From Lachnospiraceae bacterium (GTDB lineage Bacteria; Bacillota; Clostridia; Lachnospirales; Lachnospiraceae): a stretch of 64,000 nucleotides of DNA. The notes below the pieces were generated by a model. That model did no database searches. It was not told the DNA's origin and was given only the letters and a program-made list of their open reading frames with translations. Position numbers and translations under genes: made by a program. Positions 8,512-17,362 of this stretch are shown here, piece by piece; position 1 is the stretch's first letter, and each line of letters opens with the position of its first letter. Location of the stretch: positions 1 through 64,000 of the forward strand of contig JAAWEL010000083.1 in the NCBI GenBank assembly GCA_022794255.1. Reading direction: 5' to 3'.

Positions 8512-9672
8512 ATGACAGTGGGGAATAAATCATTGAGAGTGCTGCTTATAGATCCGTGGGGAACAAATAATACATCGGAATATCTTAATGGATTGATTTA
8601 TGGATTCTCTGGGATTGTTGAACTGGACGTTTTTACCAATTACTATTTTAATCAATATGTTGTGTCTTCGGCCTCTGTAAAAAGGATTTTTTTTAGAACT
8701 TCCGAAAAAATGAAGGTGACAAAGAAAAGAACTTTTATACGTGGGATGGAATATGTTTTTGGCTATTATAAAATACTTAAAACAATTAAAAATGAGAATT
8801 ATGATGTAGTTCATATTAATTGGCTACTGAACTATCCATTGGATAAATTTTTCTTAAAAGAAATCAAAAAATTATGTAATCGGGTGGTATATACAGCACA
8901 TAATGTTTTGCCTCATGTGAATGGGGTGAGCGCAAAACAAGATTTGAAAGTAATATATGGTTTTGTTGACAGGATTATCGTTCATGGTAATTCGGTAAAA
9001 GATGAACTTATATCTTTATTTCCGGAAACATCAGATAAGATACATATTCAAAAACATGGATGTGTACTAAAAGCACCTGTAAAAGCATCATTTGATAAAA
9101 GAAATGCCGGTTTAGCAGAGAAGATAAATTCATACAATAAAGTTTTTCTGTGTTGTGGTGCAGTTTTTTTCAACAAAGGGATAGATAGATTGATTGAAAT
9201 ATGGATAGAAAACTATAAAGATGCGGATGCTTTATTGATTGTCGGAGGTCGTCAGATGGAATGTTATCCAGAGTATGAGGCCCAAAAAAAGATTATAAAC
9301 GAGATTGAGAATATAGTACTGTTCGATGGTTTTATCGAAGATCGTGTTATGGATGCTTTATTTGATAGTTGCACTGTAGTGGTTCTTCCGTATAGACATG
9401 CGAGTATGAGCGGGGTTGTATTTTCAGCAGCCCAGTTTTCAAAACCTATTATTTGTACACAGGTAGGAGCATTGCCGGAGTATCTTGAAGATAACCAAGA
9501 TAGCTTCTTATGTGATAATTCCCAGGAAGGATTAAAATCTGCTATGGATAAGACGATGGAAACGAACATGACAGATTTAAAAAAGATGGGAGAGAATCTC
9601 CATAATAATATCAGTAAAAAATGTGACTGGAAAACCATTTGTAAAGGATTATACACGAAGGTATATAGATAG
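8512..9672 (+). CDS. GT4-like (GT-B fold) glycosyltransferase
   Basis: 386 residues. An N-terminal Rossmann domain (RVLLIDPWGTNNTSEYL; VYTAHNVLPH near residue 130) is followed by a donor-binding domain (VFLCCGAVFFNKGIDRLIEIW; VVVLPYRHASMSGVVFSAAQFSKPIICTQVG). The last segment has the GT4-like E-x7-type layout in altered form. The start is the ATG at 8512; a GTG at 8518 is also possible. It starts 6 bases after the dehydrogenase gene, in the same operon. Donor and linkage are unknown. Confidence 0.8.
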   Translation: MTVGNKSLRVLLIDPWGTNNTSEYLNGLIYGFSGIVELDVFTNYYFNQYVVSSASVKRIFFRTSEKMKVTKKRTFIRGMEYVFGYYKILKTIKNENYDVVHINWLLNYPLDKFFLKEIKKLCNRVVYTAHNVLPHVNGVSAKQDLKVIYGFVDRIIVHGNSVKDELISLFPETSDKIHIQKHGCVLKAPVKASFDKRNAGLAEKINSYNKVFLCCGAVFFNKGIDRLIEIWIENYKDADALLIVGGRQMECYPEYEAQKKIINEIENIVLFDGFIEDRVMDALFDSCTVVVLPYRHASMSGVVFSAAQFSKPIICTQVGALPEYLEDNQDSFLCDNSQEGLKSAMDKTMETNMTDLKKMGENLHNNISKKCDWKTICKGLYTKVYR

Positions 9673-9680
9673 GTGTTTTT

Positions 9681-10222
9681 ATGGGACGTTTAAAAGTATT
9701 GGTATATGATTTTGTCTATATTTTTATAAATTATTTTGTGGCAGGTATTCCATGTTGGTCTATCCGAAAAATGTTATATAAACTTTTTGGAATGAAAATT
9801 GGGAAGGGTTCAAGAATTAATATGAAATGCTTCGTGATAGAGCCATGGAATGTAAAAATTGGAGAAAACAGCATCATAAATGAAGTATGTCTTATAGACG
9901 GGCGGGGGGGGGATTTATAGGAGACAACTGTTCAATATCTATGAGAGTTACCATATATACAGCAAGTCACAATGTGGATGATGATAAGTTTGGCTATTAT
10001 GAAAAAAGTACCGTTATAAATGATGGTGTATGGCTTGGAGTGGGAGCTGTTGTTTTAGCTGGATCAGAAATAGAGGATGGGTGTGTTATTGCGGCTGGTG
10101 CTGTATGTACGCCAAAAAAATACGAAAGAAAATGCATTTATGCAGGTGTTCCGGCAATCAAGATAAGAGAAAGAAATATTAATGAAATAGAGAATTTAAA
10201 ACATGATATGGTTTTTAGATAA
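9681..10222 (+). CDS. Phase-variable hexapeptide acyltransferase, OFF at G9
   Basis: A left-handed beta-helix acetyltransferase broken by a G9 run at 9904-9912. The first frame reads 79 codons and stops at 9918-9920 just past ...EVCLIDGRGG. The remaining 104 residues (FIGDNCSISMRVTIYTASHNVD... VWLGVGAVVLAG... AGVPAIKIRE) continue in another frame. Ten or seven G would join them into a product of 180 or 179 residues. G10 gives RGGGFIGD, closest to the usual spacing of these proteins. The family transfers acetyl from acetyl-CoA to a sugar hydroxyl or amine, so switching would add or remove an O-acetyl group. As written the gene is OFF. A miscounted homopolymer in the assembly is the alternative. 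Confidence 0.85.
9904..9912 (+). repeat. G9 homopolymer tract in acyltransferase gene 1
   Basis: Nine consecutive G at 9904-9912 inside an A+T-rich coding region, in the Gly-rich stretch of a hexapeptide acyltransferase. Both sides are coding but in different frames. Such runs mutate in length by slipped-strand mispairing. Confidence 0.9.
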
Positions 10223-10278
10223 GACAGCATAGAATTGTGATTAAGGAGTCTAATTCCAAAAGGAAAGGAAGCATAGAA

Positions 10279-11415
10279 ATGTTGCATGTTTTACACTATA
10301 TAACAGGACTTCCAAAATCAAAAGGTGGCGTAGAGTCGTTTTTATTAAATATATATGATAGAGTGGACAAAGAAAAGTATCGGTTTTCGTTATTGACACG
10401 GAATTATGTGCCAAATTCGGAATTGTATAATGAATTCTGCAGGAAAGGAATAAAGATATATTCTCTTGACTCAAACAGAATATGTGGACTCAAGGATTAT
10501 ATAGCCTTTAAAAACAAGGTCAAAAAATTTTTTGACAAACATGTTGGAGAATTTGATTTTATTCATTCGCATTACATTGATGATCCGTTTATCCTTAGGT
10601 ATGCAAAAAGAAATGGGATAAAGAAAGCCGCATTACATGCACATGCTATGGAGAGAGAGGTAAACTCAAAACTTAAGAGAATAATAAAATCTTTATACTC
10701 TTACGAAAATATGCGATTTGCAGATTTTTTATTTGCATGTTCGGATAATGCAGGAAGATTTTATTATGGTAAAAAATATTACATTTTGATAAGAAATACC
10801 CTAAATACTGAAAAATACAAATTTCAGGAAAAAGTTAGAGAAAAGATTAGAACGGAATTAAACATAGAAAAATCCACATGTGCTTTATGTTACACGGGCA
10901 GATTTAGCAAAATAAAGAATATCCCTTTTTTATTGGAAGTTTTGTATGAGCTTGTAAAGAAAAATGAAGATTATAAGCTTTTTTTAATAGGAACGGGAAC
11001 TGATTCAGAAATTAATGCGTTAAATGAAATAGTTAATCAATATAAATTAAAGAATCATGTGATTTTTACAGGTGTGCGAGATGATGTTGAGTGTGTACTT
11101 CAAGGAATGGATATTTACATTCAATCATCAATAAGTGAAGGGTTTCCCTTTTCTGTCTTAGAGGCTGAATGTTCTGGATTACCTTGTTTGCTTTCAGAAG
11201 GAATTCCTGACAGTGTTGTGCTTACAGATCTTCCGCATAAAATCCCATTGGAAAGTGGAAGCGTGGCGTGGGCTGATTATCTAAACGAATTAATTAATTC
11301 AGATTTTTATAGAGATTTAAACAGGGGAAAGTATGCAATACAAATCGAACAACATGGTTTTGACGCTAAATCAGAAGCAAAAAGGTTATGCGAGTTTTAT
11401 GGAAAAGTCATATAG
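10279..11415 (+). CDS. GT4 family glycosyltransferase
   Basis: 378 residues of GT-B fold. The N-terminal domain opens MLHVLHYITGLPKSKGGVE, typical of EpsD/EpsF-like capsule transferases. The C-terminal domain has ALCYTGRFSKIKNIPFLLEV, the loop LFLIGTGTDSE and SISEGFPFSVLEAECSGLP with the retaining-GT E-x7-E pattern. The ATG at 10279 follows AAAGGAA by eight bases; a GTG at 10237 would add 14 poorly conserved residues. Its last 17 bases overlap the next gene. Confidence 0.87.
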   Translation: MLHVLHYITGLPKSKGGVESFLLNIYDRVDKEKYRFSLLTRNYVPNSELYNEFCRKGIKIYSLDSNRICGLKDYIAFKNKVKKFFDKHVGEFDFIHSHYIDDPFILRYAKRNGIKKAALHAHAMEREVNSKLKRIIKSLYSYENMRFADFLFACSDNAGRFYYGKKYYILIRNTLNTEKYKFQEKVREKIRTELNIEKSTCALCYTGRFSKIKNIPFLLEVLYELVKKNEDYKLFLIGTGTDSEINALNEIVNQYKLKNHVIFTGVRDDVECVLQGMDIYIQSSISEGFPFSVLEAECSGLPCLLSEGIPDSVVLTDLPHKIPLESGSVAWADYLNELINSDFYRDLNRGKYAIQIEQHGFDAKSEAKRLCEFYGKVI

Positions 11416-12691
11416 ATATAGAAGAAGAGGAATACAGTTAAACTGGAGAAGCTTTCTAGGAACATTACCCTTTGCCTTTCTGCTATTCAGATTCTATATA
11501 GGGGGAATAAGTAAAATACTTCAGTTAAGTATGGTTCTTATATTTATTGGACTGTACTTTTTTCAAAATATTTCGAGAGTCAGAAATAGATTGACTATAT
11601 TTATCAAAGGGTTTTTAATATTTTTCTTGTTTTTTATTATATCGATTTTGTATCCAGCATTTCTAGGTACAGGGGACTTTACTTACGCAAGGCTATTGGC
11701 ACCTTATTTTATTGATTTAGGATCATGGTCAGTATTTGTTTTACACTGTGACAAGCAACGGAATGAGAATAAAACCATTCTTAACATTCTTGCAGAGGAA
11801 TTTTGTAAAATAGTAACATTGTATATCATGTTTACCGTATTGTGTATGATAATTTCTCCGTTAAGAGAATTTGTCATCTCACACTCAAATTTAGATGATG
11901 CTATTTTGATGGACTTAAGGTATGAAAAGTATCTGGCAAGAGTCAGTTGGGATGGATTTGCCGGGTTCAAGGCTACTTTTATGTGTTCTTTGGGAGTTTT
12001 TCTATCATTAGTAAGTATTTCAAGTACAAAGAACAGGCTCTTACAAAGACGTTCTTACATATATTTAGGGATTATGTTGCTGGGAAATACATTCTACGGA
12101 AGAACGGGGCTTGTTACTTCTGGAGGATTGATTGTCATATATATATGTCGTGAGATAGTAGCAAAAAGGAAGTTAAAGACATTATTACGGATTGGATTTA
12201 TTTTTATTGCACTGATTGGAATTTACACAGTGATTGCACAGTTTAATGATTCATTACAATTTATATATAATTGGGCGTTTGAGCCAATTATTAACTATTT
12301 AAAAGGAAATGGACTCACCACAACATCATCCAGTAACTGGCTGACAATGTGGAACAGGGAATTTGAAATGGGTACTCTGCTACATGGGGACGGAAGATAT
12401 ACTCTGCCGGATGGGCATTATTACATGCGCATTGATATTGGAATCTATAGAATGATTTATATGTGGGGTATACCTATGATGTTACTATATTATTTTTATT
12501 GCCTAAATGAGTATAAAAAGACTGTGCTGTATAAAATCAATCACTTCACGTTTGTATATGTATTCTTTATATTTATGTTGTTTGAGATTAAGGGAGAGAT
12601 AGTCAGAAATTTATATGCAATCTTTATAGCATTTACGTTGTTAAGAGATGACGGTTTCATGTTAAGTGGAAGAAGATATGAAAAAAGTTAG
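11399..12691 (+). CDS. wzy: Wzy-like polysaccharide polymerase (O-antigen polymerase family)
   Basis: About 430 residues with roughly ten to eleven hydrophobic membrane segments and one large loop before the last segments (about residues 305-350), the usual Wzy plan. Wzy proteins have little sequence conservation, so the call rests on topology and context: Wzx is two genes downstream and no other candidate exists in this block. The ATG at 11399 overlaps the preceding gene by 17 bases; a longer in-frame start at 11333 would run deep into it. It would polymerise undecaprenyl-linked repeats at the outer face of the membrane. Confidence 0.72.
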   Translation: MEKSYRYRRRGIQLNWRSFLGTLPFAFLLFRFYIGGISKILQLSMVLIFIGLYFFQNISRVRNRLTIFIKGFLIFFLFFIISILYPAFLGTGDFTYARLLAPYFIDLGSWSVFVLHCDKQRNENKTILNILAEEFCKIVTLYIMFTVLCMIISPLREFVISHSNLDDAILMDLRYEKYLARVSWDGFAGFKATFMCSLGVFLSLVSISSTKNRLLQRRSYIYLGIMLLGNTFYGRTGLVTSGGLIVIYICREIVAKRKLKTLLRIGFIFIALIGIYTVIAQFNDSLQFIYNWAFEPIINYLKGNGLTTTSSSNWLTMWNREFEMGTLLHGDGRYTLPDGHYYMRIDIGIYRMIYMWGIPMMLLYYFYCLNEYKKTVLYKINHFTFVYVFFIFMLFEIKGEIVRNLYAIFIAFTLLRDDGFMLSGRRYEKS

Positions 12692-13634
12692 TGTTTTAAT
12701 GAGTGTTTTTAATGAGCCAGTAGGAATGCTTCGGGAAAGCATTGATTCAATATTGAAGCAATCATATAAAGAGATTGAATTTATTATTGTGTTGGATAAT
12801 CCCCAAAATACGTTGGTATTTCAACTTCTAAAAGACTATTCTTCAGCAGATGGCAGAATTGTTTTACTTGTGAACGATAAGAACATTGGATTGGCAATGA
12901 GTCTAAACAGAGCATTGTCTCTTGCAACAGGTGAGTACGTTGCCAGAATGGATGCTGACGATATTTCTAGTTTAAATCGTATAGAGGAAGAAATCCGATT
13001 TCTTGAGGAAAAAAGCTACGACATGGTTTTTTCTGACAGGGTTGATATTGATGAAAATGGTAAAAAGCTTAGATTAAAGGAAATCGAATCACATTCAGAT
13101 AAATATATAGAAAATGTTTTACCTTACAATTGTATTGTTAATCATCCGAGTATTTTGATTAAAACAAATGTGATTAAAGAATTATCGGGATACCGTAATT
13201 TTCATGCTTCTCAAGATTATGACTTGTGGTTAAGACTTTTAACTTCAGGATATAGGATTGGCTGCGTGCCCAAGCCACTTATAAGGTATCGCATTAGACA
13301 AGGATCAATATCAAAAGGGAAGAGATTTATACAATTTGAAACAGCAAGATATATCAGAAGCTTATATTATGAACGAAAAAAATGTGGATTCGATTCATAT
13401 TCCTTAGAAGCTTACACAGCCTATCTCACAAAGAGAGGGGTTTATGATGTGAGAATACAGAATAAGTTTAGTGATTCTATGAACTTTTATGAGAAAGCAA
13501 TGATTAGCCGAAGCAGGGGTGAAACGAAAGAGTTTTTAAAGAACTTTATTAAATCACTAAAGGGTTTGGAATGGGTCAGATACGTGGTTTTAATTACACT
13601 AAAGGAAAGAAAGATCAGTGTGCCCTATCTATGA
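12678..13634 (+). CDS. GT2 family glycosyltransferase
   Basis: 318 residues. KVSVLMSVFNEPVGMLRESIDSI starts the GT-A domain, followed by IVLDNPQNT, NIGLAMSLNRAL and the DxD-type metal site in YVARMDADDISSLNRIEEE. HASQDYDLWLRLL supplies the catalytic-base region. The ATG at 12678 follows GGAAGAAG; it overlaps the wzy end by 14 bases. It resembles capsule galactosyl/rhamnosyl transferases but the donor is unknown. Confidence 0.87.
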   Translation: MKKVSVLMSVFNEPVGMLRESIDSILKQSYKEIEFIIVLDNPQNTLVFQLLKDYSSADGRIVLLVNDKNIGLAMSLNRALSLATGEYVARMDADDISSLNRIEEEIRFLEEKSYDMVFSDRVDIDENGKKLRLKEIESHSDKYIENVLPYNCIVNHPSILIKTNVIKELSGYRNFHASQDYDLWLRLLTSGYRIGCVPKPLIRYRIRQGSISKGKRFIQFETARYIRSLYYERKKCGFDSYSLEAYTAYLTKRGVYDVRIQNKFSDSMNFYEKAMISRSRGETKEFLKNFIKSLKGLEWVRYVVLITLKERKISVPYL

Positions 13635-13655
13635 CAGAATGGAAGGATATAATAT

Positions 13656-15164
13656 ATGCGCACAACAAGAGCTGCAAAAAATGTAATAGCCTCTTTGTTA
13701 TATAAGATTGTAGCACTTATATGCGGGCTAATTGTTCCAAGGTTGATGCTTTCACACTTTGGATCCGAGTATAACGGTGTAGTTGCTTCAGCAACCCAGT
13801 TTATGAATTACATAACAATATTGACGATCGGTATTGCTGGTCCTACAAGAGTTGCCTTATATGATTCGTTAGCTAAGCATGATGAAGAAAAGACCAATGG
13901 GGTATTAAAAGCAACATCCGCTTATATGCAAAAGTTTTCGATTGCAATAGTGCTATATGCTTCTTTGATTATGATATTGCTCCCTCAGCTTGCGCATACC
14001 TCGCTTCCTGCGATGGAAGTAGCGCTTTTAGTAGCTATAGTTTCTTTTTCGATGTTTGTGGAGTACTTTTTTACAGTCACGAATCATACTTTATTGTCTG
14101 CTGATCAGCGAGAATATGTTTTTGATATTACATCAACAATAACGATAATTGCTAACTGTATCGTCATTTATGCTTTGATTAAATCGGGGTACGGTATTAT
14201 TATAGTCCGATTTGTTTCGGCATTAGTATTTTTTTTAAAACCAGTTATCATTGCATTATTTATTAAGAGAAACTATCAGATTAATAGAAAGGTGGATCCT
14301 GATTATTCTGCACTAAAAGAACGAGGTGATGCAGCGGCAACCTCGATTGCAAACCTAGTTCATGATAATATTGATTTGGTTATTTTAACTCTTTTTGTGG
14401 ATATCAAGCTTGTGTCTGTGTACACCGTTTACAATATGATAGCCGCACAGATAAGATCAGTAATGCAGGTATTTACAGGAGGTATGGAAGCTGGATTTGG
14501 AAACATTATAGCTAGAAATGAAAAGGAAACACTACAAAGAAATTTTAGGATTTATGAATATCTGGTTTTTGGTTTTGTTTCTGTGGTTATTTCATGTGCG
14601 TTTGTGCTTATTCTTCCTTTTATAAAAAACTATACAGAAGGTATACATGATATAAATTACATTGTTCCATCGTTTGCCTTTTTGATGGTATTTTGCGAGG
14701 CTACATATTGTATACGACAACCTTATGTCACAATTGTACAGGCAGCGGGGAAATATAGAGAAACTAGAGATGGCGCAATATTTGAGGCTGTATTGAATGT
14801 TATCTTATCGCTAATTTTTGTAAGGCTCATAGGTTTCCAAGGTGTGATTGTGGGAACAATATTTGCTAATATATTCCGCTCTGTGCAATACTGCATTTAT
14901 GTTTACAAAAATATTTTATATAAGAAACAGGATATAGTTTTATATAGAATAATATGGTGCATAGCTAATATAACGATTATATGTTTCTGCTCAAAATTAA
15001 TAATCTATCATGTAACATTTTTAAATGGATGGTTACTCTGGGTTTTGCATGCTGGAATCGCCTTGCTGGTTGCAGCATTTGTAACATTGATGTCATCGAT
15101 GATGTTTTATAAGTCAGATTTGTTAGGGATGAAGGAAACCATTCTGAGAGTTGTAAAGCATTGA
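13656..15164 (+). CDS. wzx: Wzx-type polysaccharide flippase
   Basis: 502 residues with about twelve to fourteen predicted membrane helices in the MOP-superfamily arrangement. The opening (ASLLYKIVALICGLIVPRLML) and the Tyr-Asn-Gly loop (FGSEYNGVVASATQF) are characteristic of polysaccharide transporters. Residues about 228-245 (ATSIANLVHDNIDLVILTLF) correspond to the conserved membrane-embedded charged helix. It would translocate the lipid-linked repeat unit. Together with Wzy it makes block 3 a Wzx/Wzy-dependent system. Confidence 0.88.
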   Translation: MRTTRAAKNVIASLLYKIVALICGLIVPRLMLSHFGSEYNGVVASATQFMNYITILTIGIAGPTRVALYDSLAKHDEEKTNGVLKATSAYMQKFSIAIVLYASLIMILLPQLAHTSLPAMEVALLVAIVSFSMFVEYFFTVTNHTLLSADQREYVFDITSTITIIANCIVIYALIKSGYGIIIVRFVSALVFFLKPVIIALFIKRNYQINRKVDPDYSALKERGDAAATSIANLVHDNIDLVILTLFVDIKLVSVYTVYNMIAAQIRSVMQVFTGGMEAGFGNIIARNEKETLQRNFRIYEYLVFGFVSVVISCAFVLILPFIKNYTEGIHDINYIVPSFAFLMVFCEATYCIRQPYVTIVQAAGKYRETRDGAIFEAVLNVILSLIFVRLIGFQGVIVGTIFANIFRSVQYCIYVYKNILYKKQDIVLYRIIWCIANITIICFCSKLIIYHVTFLNGWLLWVLHAGIALLVAAFVTLMSSMMFYKSDLLGMKETILRVVKH

Positions 15165-15183
15165 GTACTTTTATTGAGGAAGA

Positions 15184-15728
15184 ATGATCATGTTCAGGAT
15201 TATAGGATTTATAGTATATTTGTGCGCTCCGTTATTGGAAAAGTGGTTAAATTTTAAATATAATGCAGGCAGCTTTTTGAGAAAAAGATATTATGAATCG
15301 ACACTGGGCGCTTGTGGAAGAGAATTGGTTATTAATGGGAGACCAATATTATTTAATCTCCAAAAGATAAGTATTGGCAACCACGTGACCATAAATAATG
15401 GTTGTCAAATTTCCCCACAGGCTGGGACTGTTAAGATAGATGACTATGTTGTTATGTCACGAGGTTCACAGATAACAGCTGGTCAACTTGATACAAAGAA
15501 TTGGAAAATGTGTGTGGGGGGGGGTATAAAAGTGCTCCACATATTGCTTCAGATGTACATATTGGTGAAGGATGCTGGCTTTGTGTTAATTCAGTTGTTC
15601 TGCCAGGGGTTAATATTTCGGGGAAGGGAGTTATAGTAGCTGCCGGAGCGATAGTTACAAAAGACATAGAAGAGGACTATGTTGTAGTTGCAGGGGTTCC
15701 GGCAAAAATTGTTAAAAGGCTAGTATAG
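15184..15728 (+). CDS. Phase-variable hexapeptide acyltransferase, OFF at G9
   Basis: A second beta-helix acyltransferase split by G9 at 15516-15524. The first frame runs from 15184 (or ATG 15190, after GAGGAAGA) through ISIGNHVTINNGCQISPQAG and ...MSRGSQITAGQLDT, then becomes unrelated and stops at 15636. The true C-terminus (SAPHIASDVHIGEGCWLCVNSVVLPG... AGVPAKIVKRLV) is in another frame to 15728. G10 (or G7) restores 181 (or 180) residues. It should acetylate or otherwise acylate a sugar. It differs clearly from the switch at 9.9 kb, so two independently varying acylations are possible. Confidence 0.85.
15516..15524 (+). repeat. G9 homopolymer tract in acyltransferase gene 2
   Basis: Nine G at 15516-15524 at the join between the two halves of a hexapeptide acyltransferase. 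The surrounding gene is A+T-rich, which makes a run of nine G by chance unlikely. Confidence 0.9.
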
Positions 15729-15738
15729 AAAACGCTTT

Positions 15739-16416
15739 ATGATGAATCATGACATAAAAAAGGAGAAGCTGGCTGTGTTTGATTTTTGCGGAACCATAGC
15801 GAATTTTCAGACTTTTGATCCGTATTTACTTTTCGTTTTAGGAAAAGCTAAGAGAAGAAGGCCAGTAATAGAAAAACGAATAGTAAGATCAATAATAGAG
15901 TACATTGATCGAGTGATACATATATTTGATAATGATTTTTATTTACATAAATACTTACTGGTTTGGATGACGCGTGGAATTTCGGAAGAAGAGTTGGTCG
16001 AATTTGGAAAGCAATACTATGATGAATGTATAAAACCAAATCTTATATCTGAGACAATTTCCTTAATTAAACAATTCCAAAAGGAAGGATATTATATGAT
16101 AATAGCCAGTGCGGGAAGCAAATACTATATCAAGCACTTTGCTGACGATTATGGATTTGATAAATGTATCACTGCTGAGATTGGGATGATAAATGGACAG
16201 TCAACAGGGAGACTTATCACTGATTGTATGGGGGAGAGAAAAGCATTTCTATTAAGGAATTATGCTAAGGAATTAGAGGAAATGATTGAAATAATTGTAT
16301 CAGATAGCATTTCAGATTTGCCGATTTTTAGAATGGGAAAACGGAAAATAGTTATTTCAAAAGAGAAGCATCAGTACTGGGTAGATAACAGTATGGAGGA
16401 AATTTTATGTCATTAA
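15739..16416 (+). CDS. HAD-superfamily (IB-like) phosphatase with variant motif I
   Basis: 225 residues. Motif I is VFDFCGTIANFQT: the nucleophile Asp is present, but the second Asp of the normal DxD is Cys. Motif II (IIASAGSKYY), a Lys region (GERKAFLLRNY) and motif III (IIVSDSISDLPIF) are present. HAD-IB enzymes hydrolyse small phosphomonoesters. It starts 10 bases after the acyltransferase, without a clear ribosome binding site, so its translation may depend on that gene and hence on the G-tract state. By analogy with C. jejuni capsule genes it could dephosphorylate a phospho-amino-alcohol after attachment (inference). Confidence 0.75.
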   Translation: MMNHDIKKEKLAVFDFCGTIANFQTFDPYLLFVLGKAKRRRPVIEKRIVRSIIEYIDRVIHIFDNDFYLHKYLLVWMTRGISEEELVEFGKQYYDECIKPNLISETISLIKQFQKEGYYMIIASAGSKYYIKHFADDYGFDKCITAEIGMINGQSTGRLITDCMGERKAFLLRNYAKELEEMIEIIVSDSISDLPIFRMGKRKIVISKEKHQYWVDNSMEEILCH

Positions 16417-17360
16417 AAGATCAAATTAAGAAGAATGATTTTATATATTTTTCTTTGAAAAAATCACTATTCTTCTTAAAGTATACGGTACCAAATGCTG
16501 CTTTTAGAGAAAAATATGCGGAGTATGTTATCAAAAAGAGATTTAGGCAGACATTTGGGAGAGAGATTAACTTAGAGAGCCCCACAACACTTAATGAGAA
16601 ACTACAATGGCTTAAATTGAATATACATGAAGATTTTCATACACAGTGCGCAGATAAATATAAAGCCAGGGATGTTTGGAGAAAATATGGTGAAGATGGA
16701 CTGATTCCTTTGTTGTTTAAGACATATGACTATAGAGACATAACCATAGAATCCATTCCTGATGAACCATGTATAATCAAAGCTAATACTGGCTGTGGGT
16801 CATATCATATTATAAGAGATAAGTCGGATATTAATATAAAGAGTATTCAACGTGAATGTCGGTCTTGGTTAGTGGGTAACTATTATTATGTATCGCAAGA
16901 GTGGCAGTATAAGAACATAAAACCTTGTATTTTAATAGAAAAACTTCTTTTAGATGCTAATGGGAAAATACCCAATGATTATAAATTTAACTTTATTAAT
17001 GGAGAATTGCAATTTATTTATTGCTCAGTTGATAGAGAAGGACAAAACTATCGGAGCATCTATGGACCTGATTGGAAAAGATTGAATATCGAATGGGTTG
17101 GCAAGAACAATCATAAGGGAACCCTTGTTGGAGCAGATATTCAGCCTCCGCATAATTTAGACAGGATGATTGAAATTGGCAAGGACATTGCTAAAAGATT
17201 TTGCTATGTACGAGTTGATTTTTATGAGGTAGATAAAAGATTATATTATGGGGAAATAACACTTCATCATGGATCCGGTTTTGATACATTTGAACCAGAA
17301 GAATACGACTATATATATGGGGAAAAATTAAAATTACCAGTCAATAAGGGGAATCATTGA
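16407..17360 (+). CDS. TupA-like ATP-grasp protein
   Basis: 317 residues matching the TupA-like ATP-grasp family of polysaccharide loci: TLNEKLQWLKLN, CADKYKARDVWRKYG, PCIIKANTGCGSYHII (ATP-binding), ILIEKLLLD, PNDYKFNFINGEL and the metal-binding end (VRVDFYEVDKRLYYGEITL HHGSGF). TupA takes part in teichuronopeptide synthesis, so an amide- or ester-forming ligase acting on uronic acid carboxylates is reasonable. It overlaps the HAD gene by 10 bases. A uronic acid donor is provided by the dehydrogenase at 7.2 kb. Confidence 0.85.
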   Translation: MSLKDQIKKNDFIYFSLKKSLFFLKYTVPNAAFREKYAEYVIKKRFRQTFGREINLESPTTLNEKLQWLKLNIHEDFHTQCADKYKARDVWRKYGEDGLIPLLFKTYDYRDITIESIPDEPCIIKANTGCGSYHIIRDKSDINIKSIQRECRSWLVGNYYYVSQEWQYKNIKPCILIEKLLLDANGKIPNDYKFNFINGELQFIYCSVDREGQNYRSIYGPDWKRLNIEWVGKNNHKGTLVGADIQPPHNLDRMIEIGKDIAKRFCYVRVDFYEVDKRLYYGEITLHHGSGFDTFEPEEYDYIYGEKLKLPVNKGNH

Positions 17361-17362
17361 TC

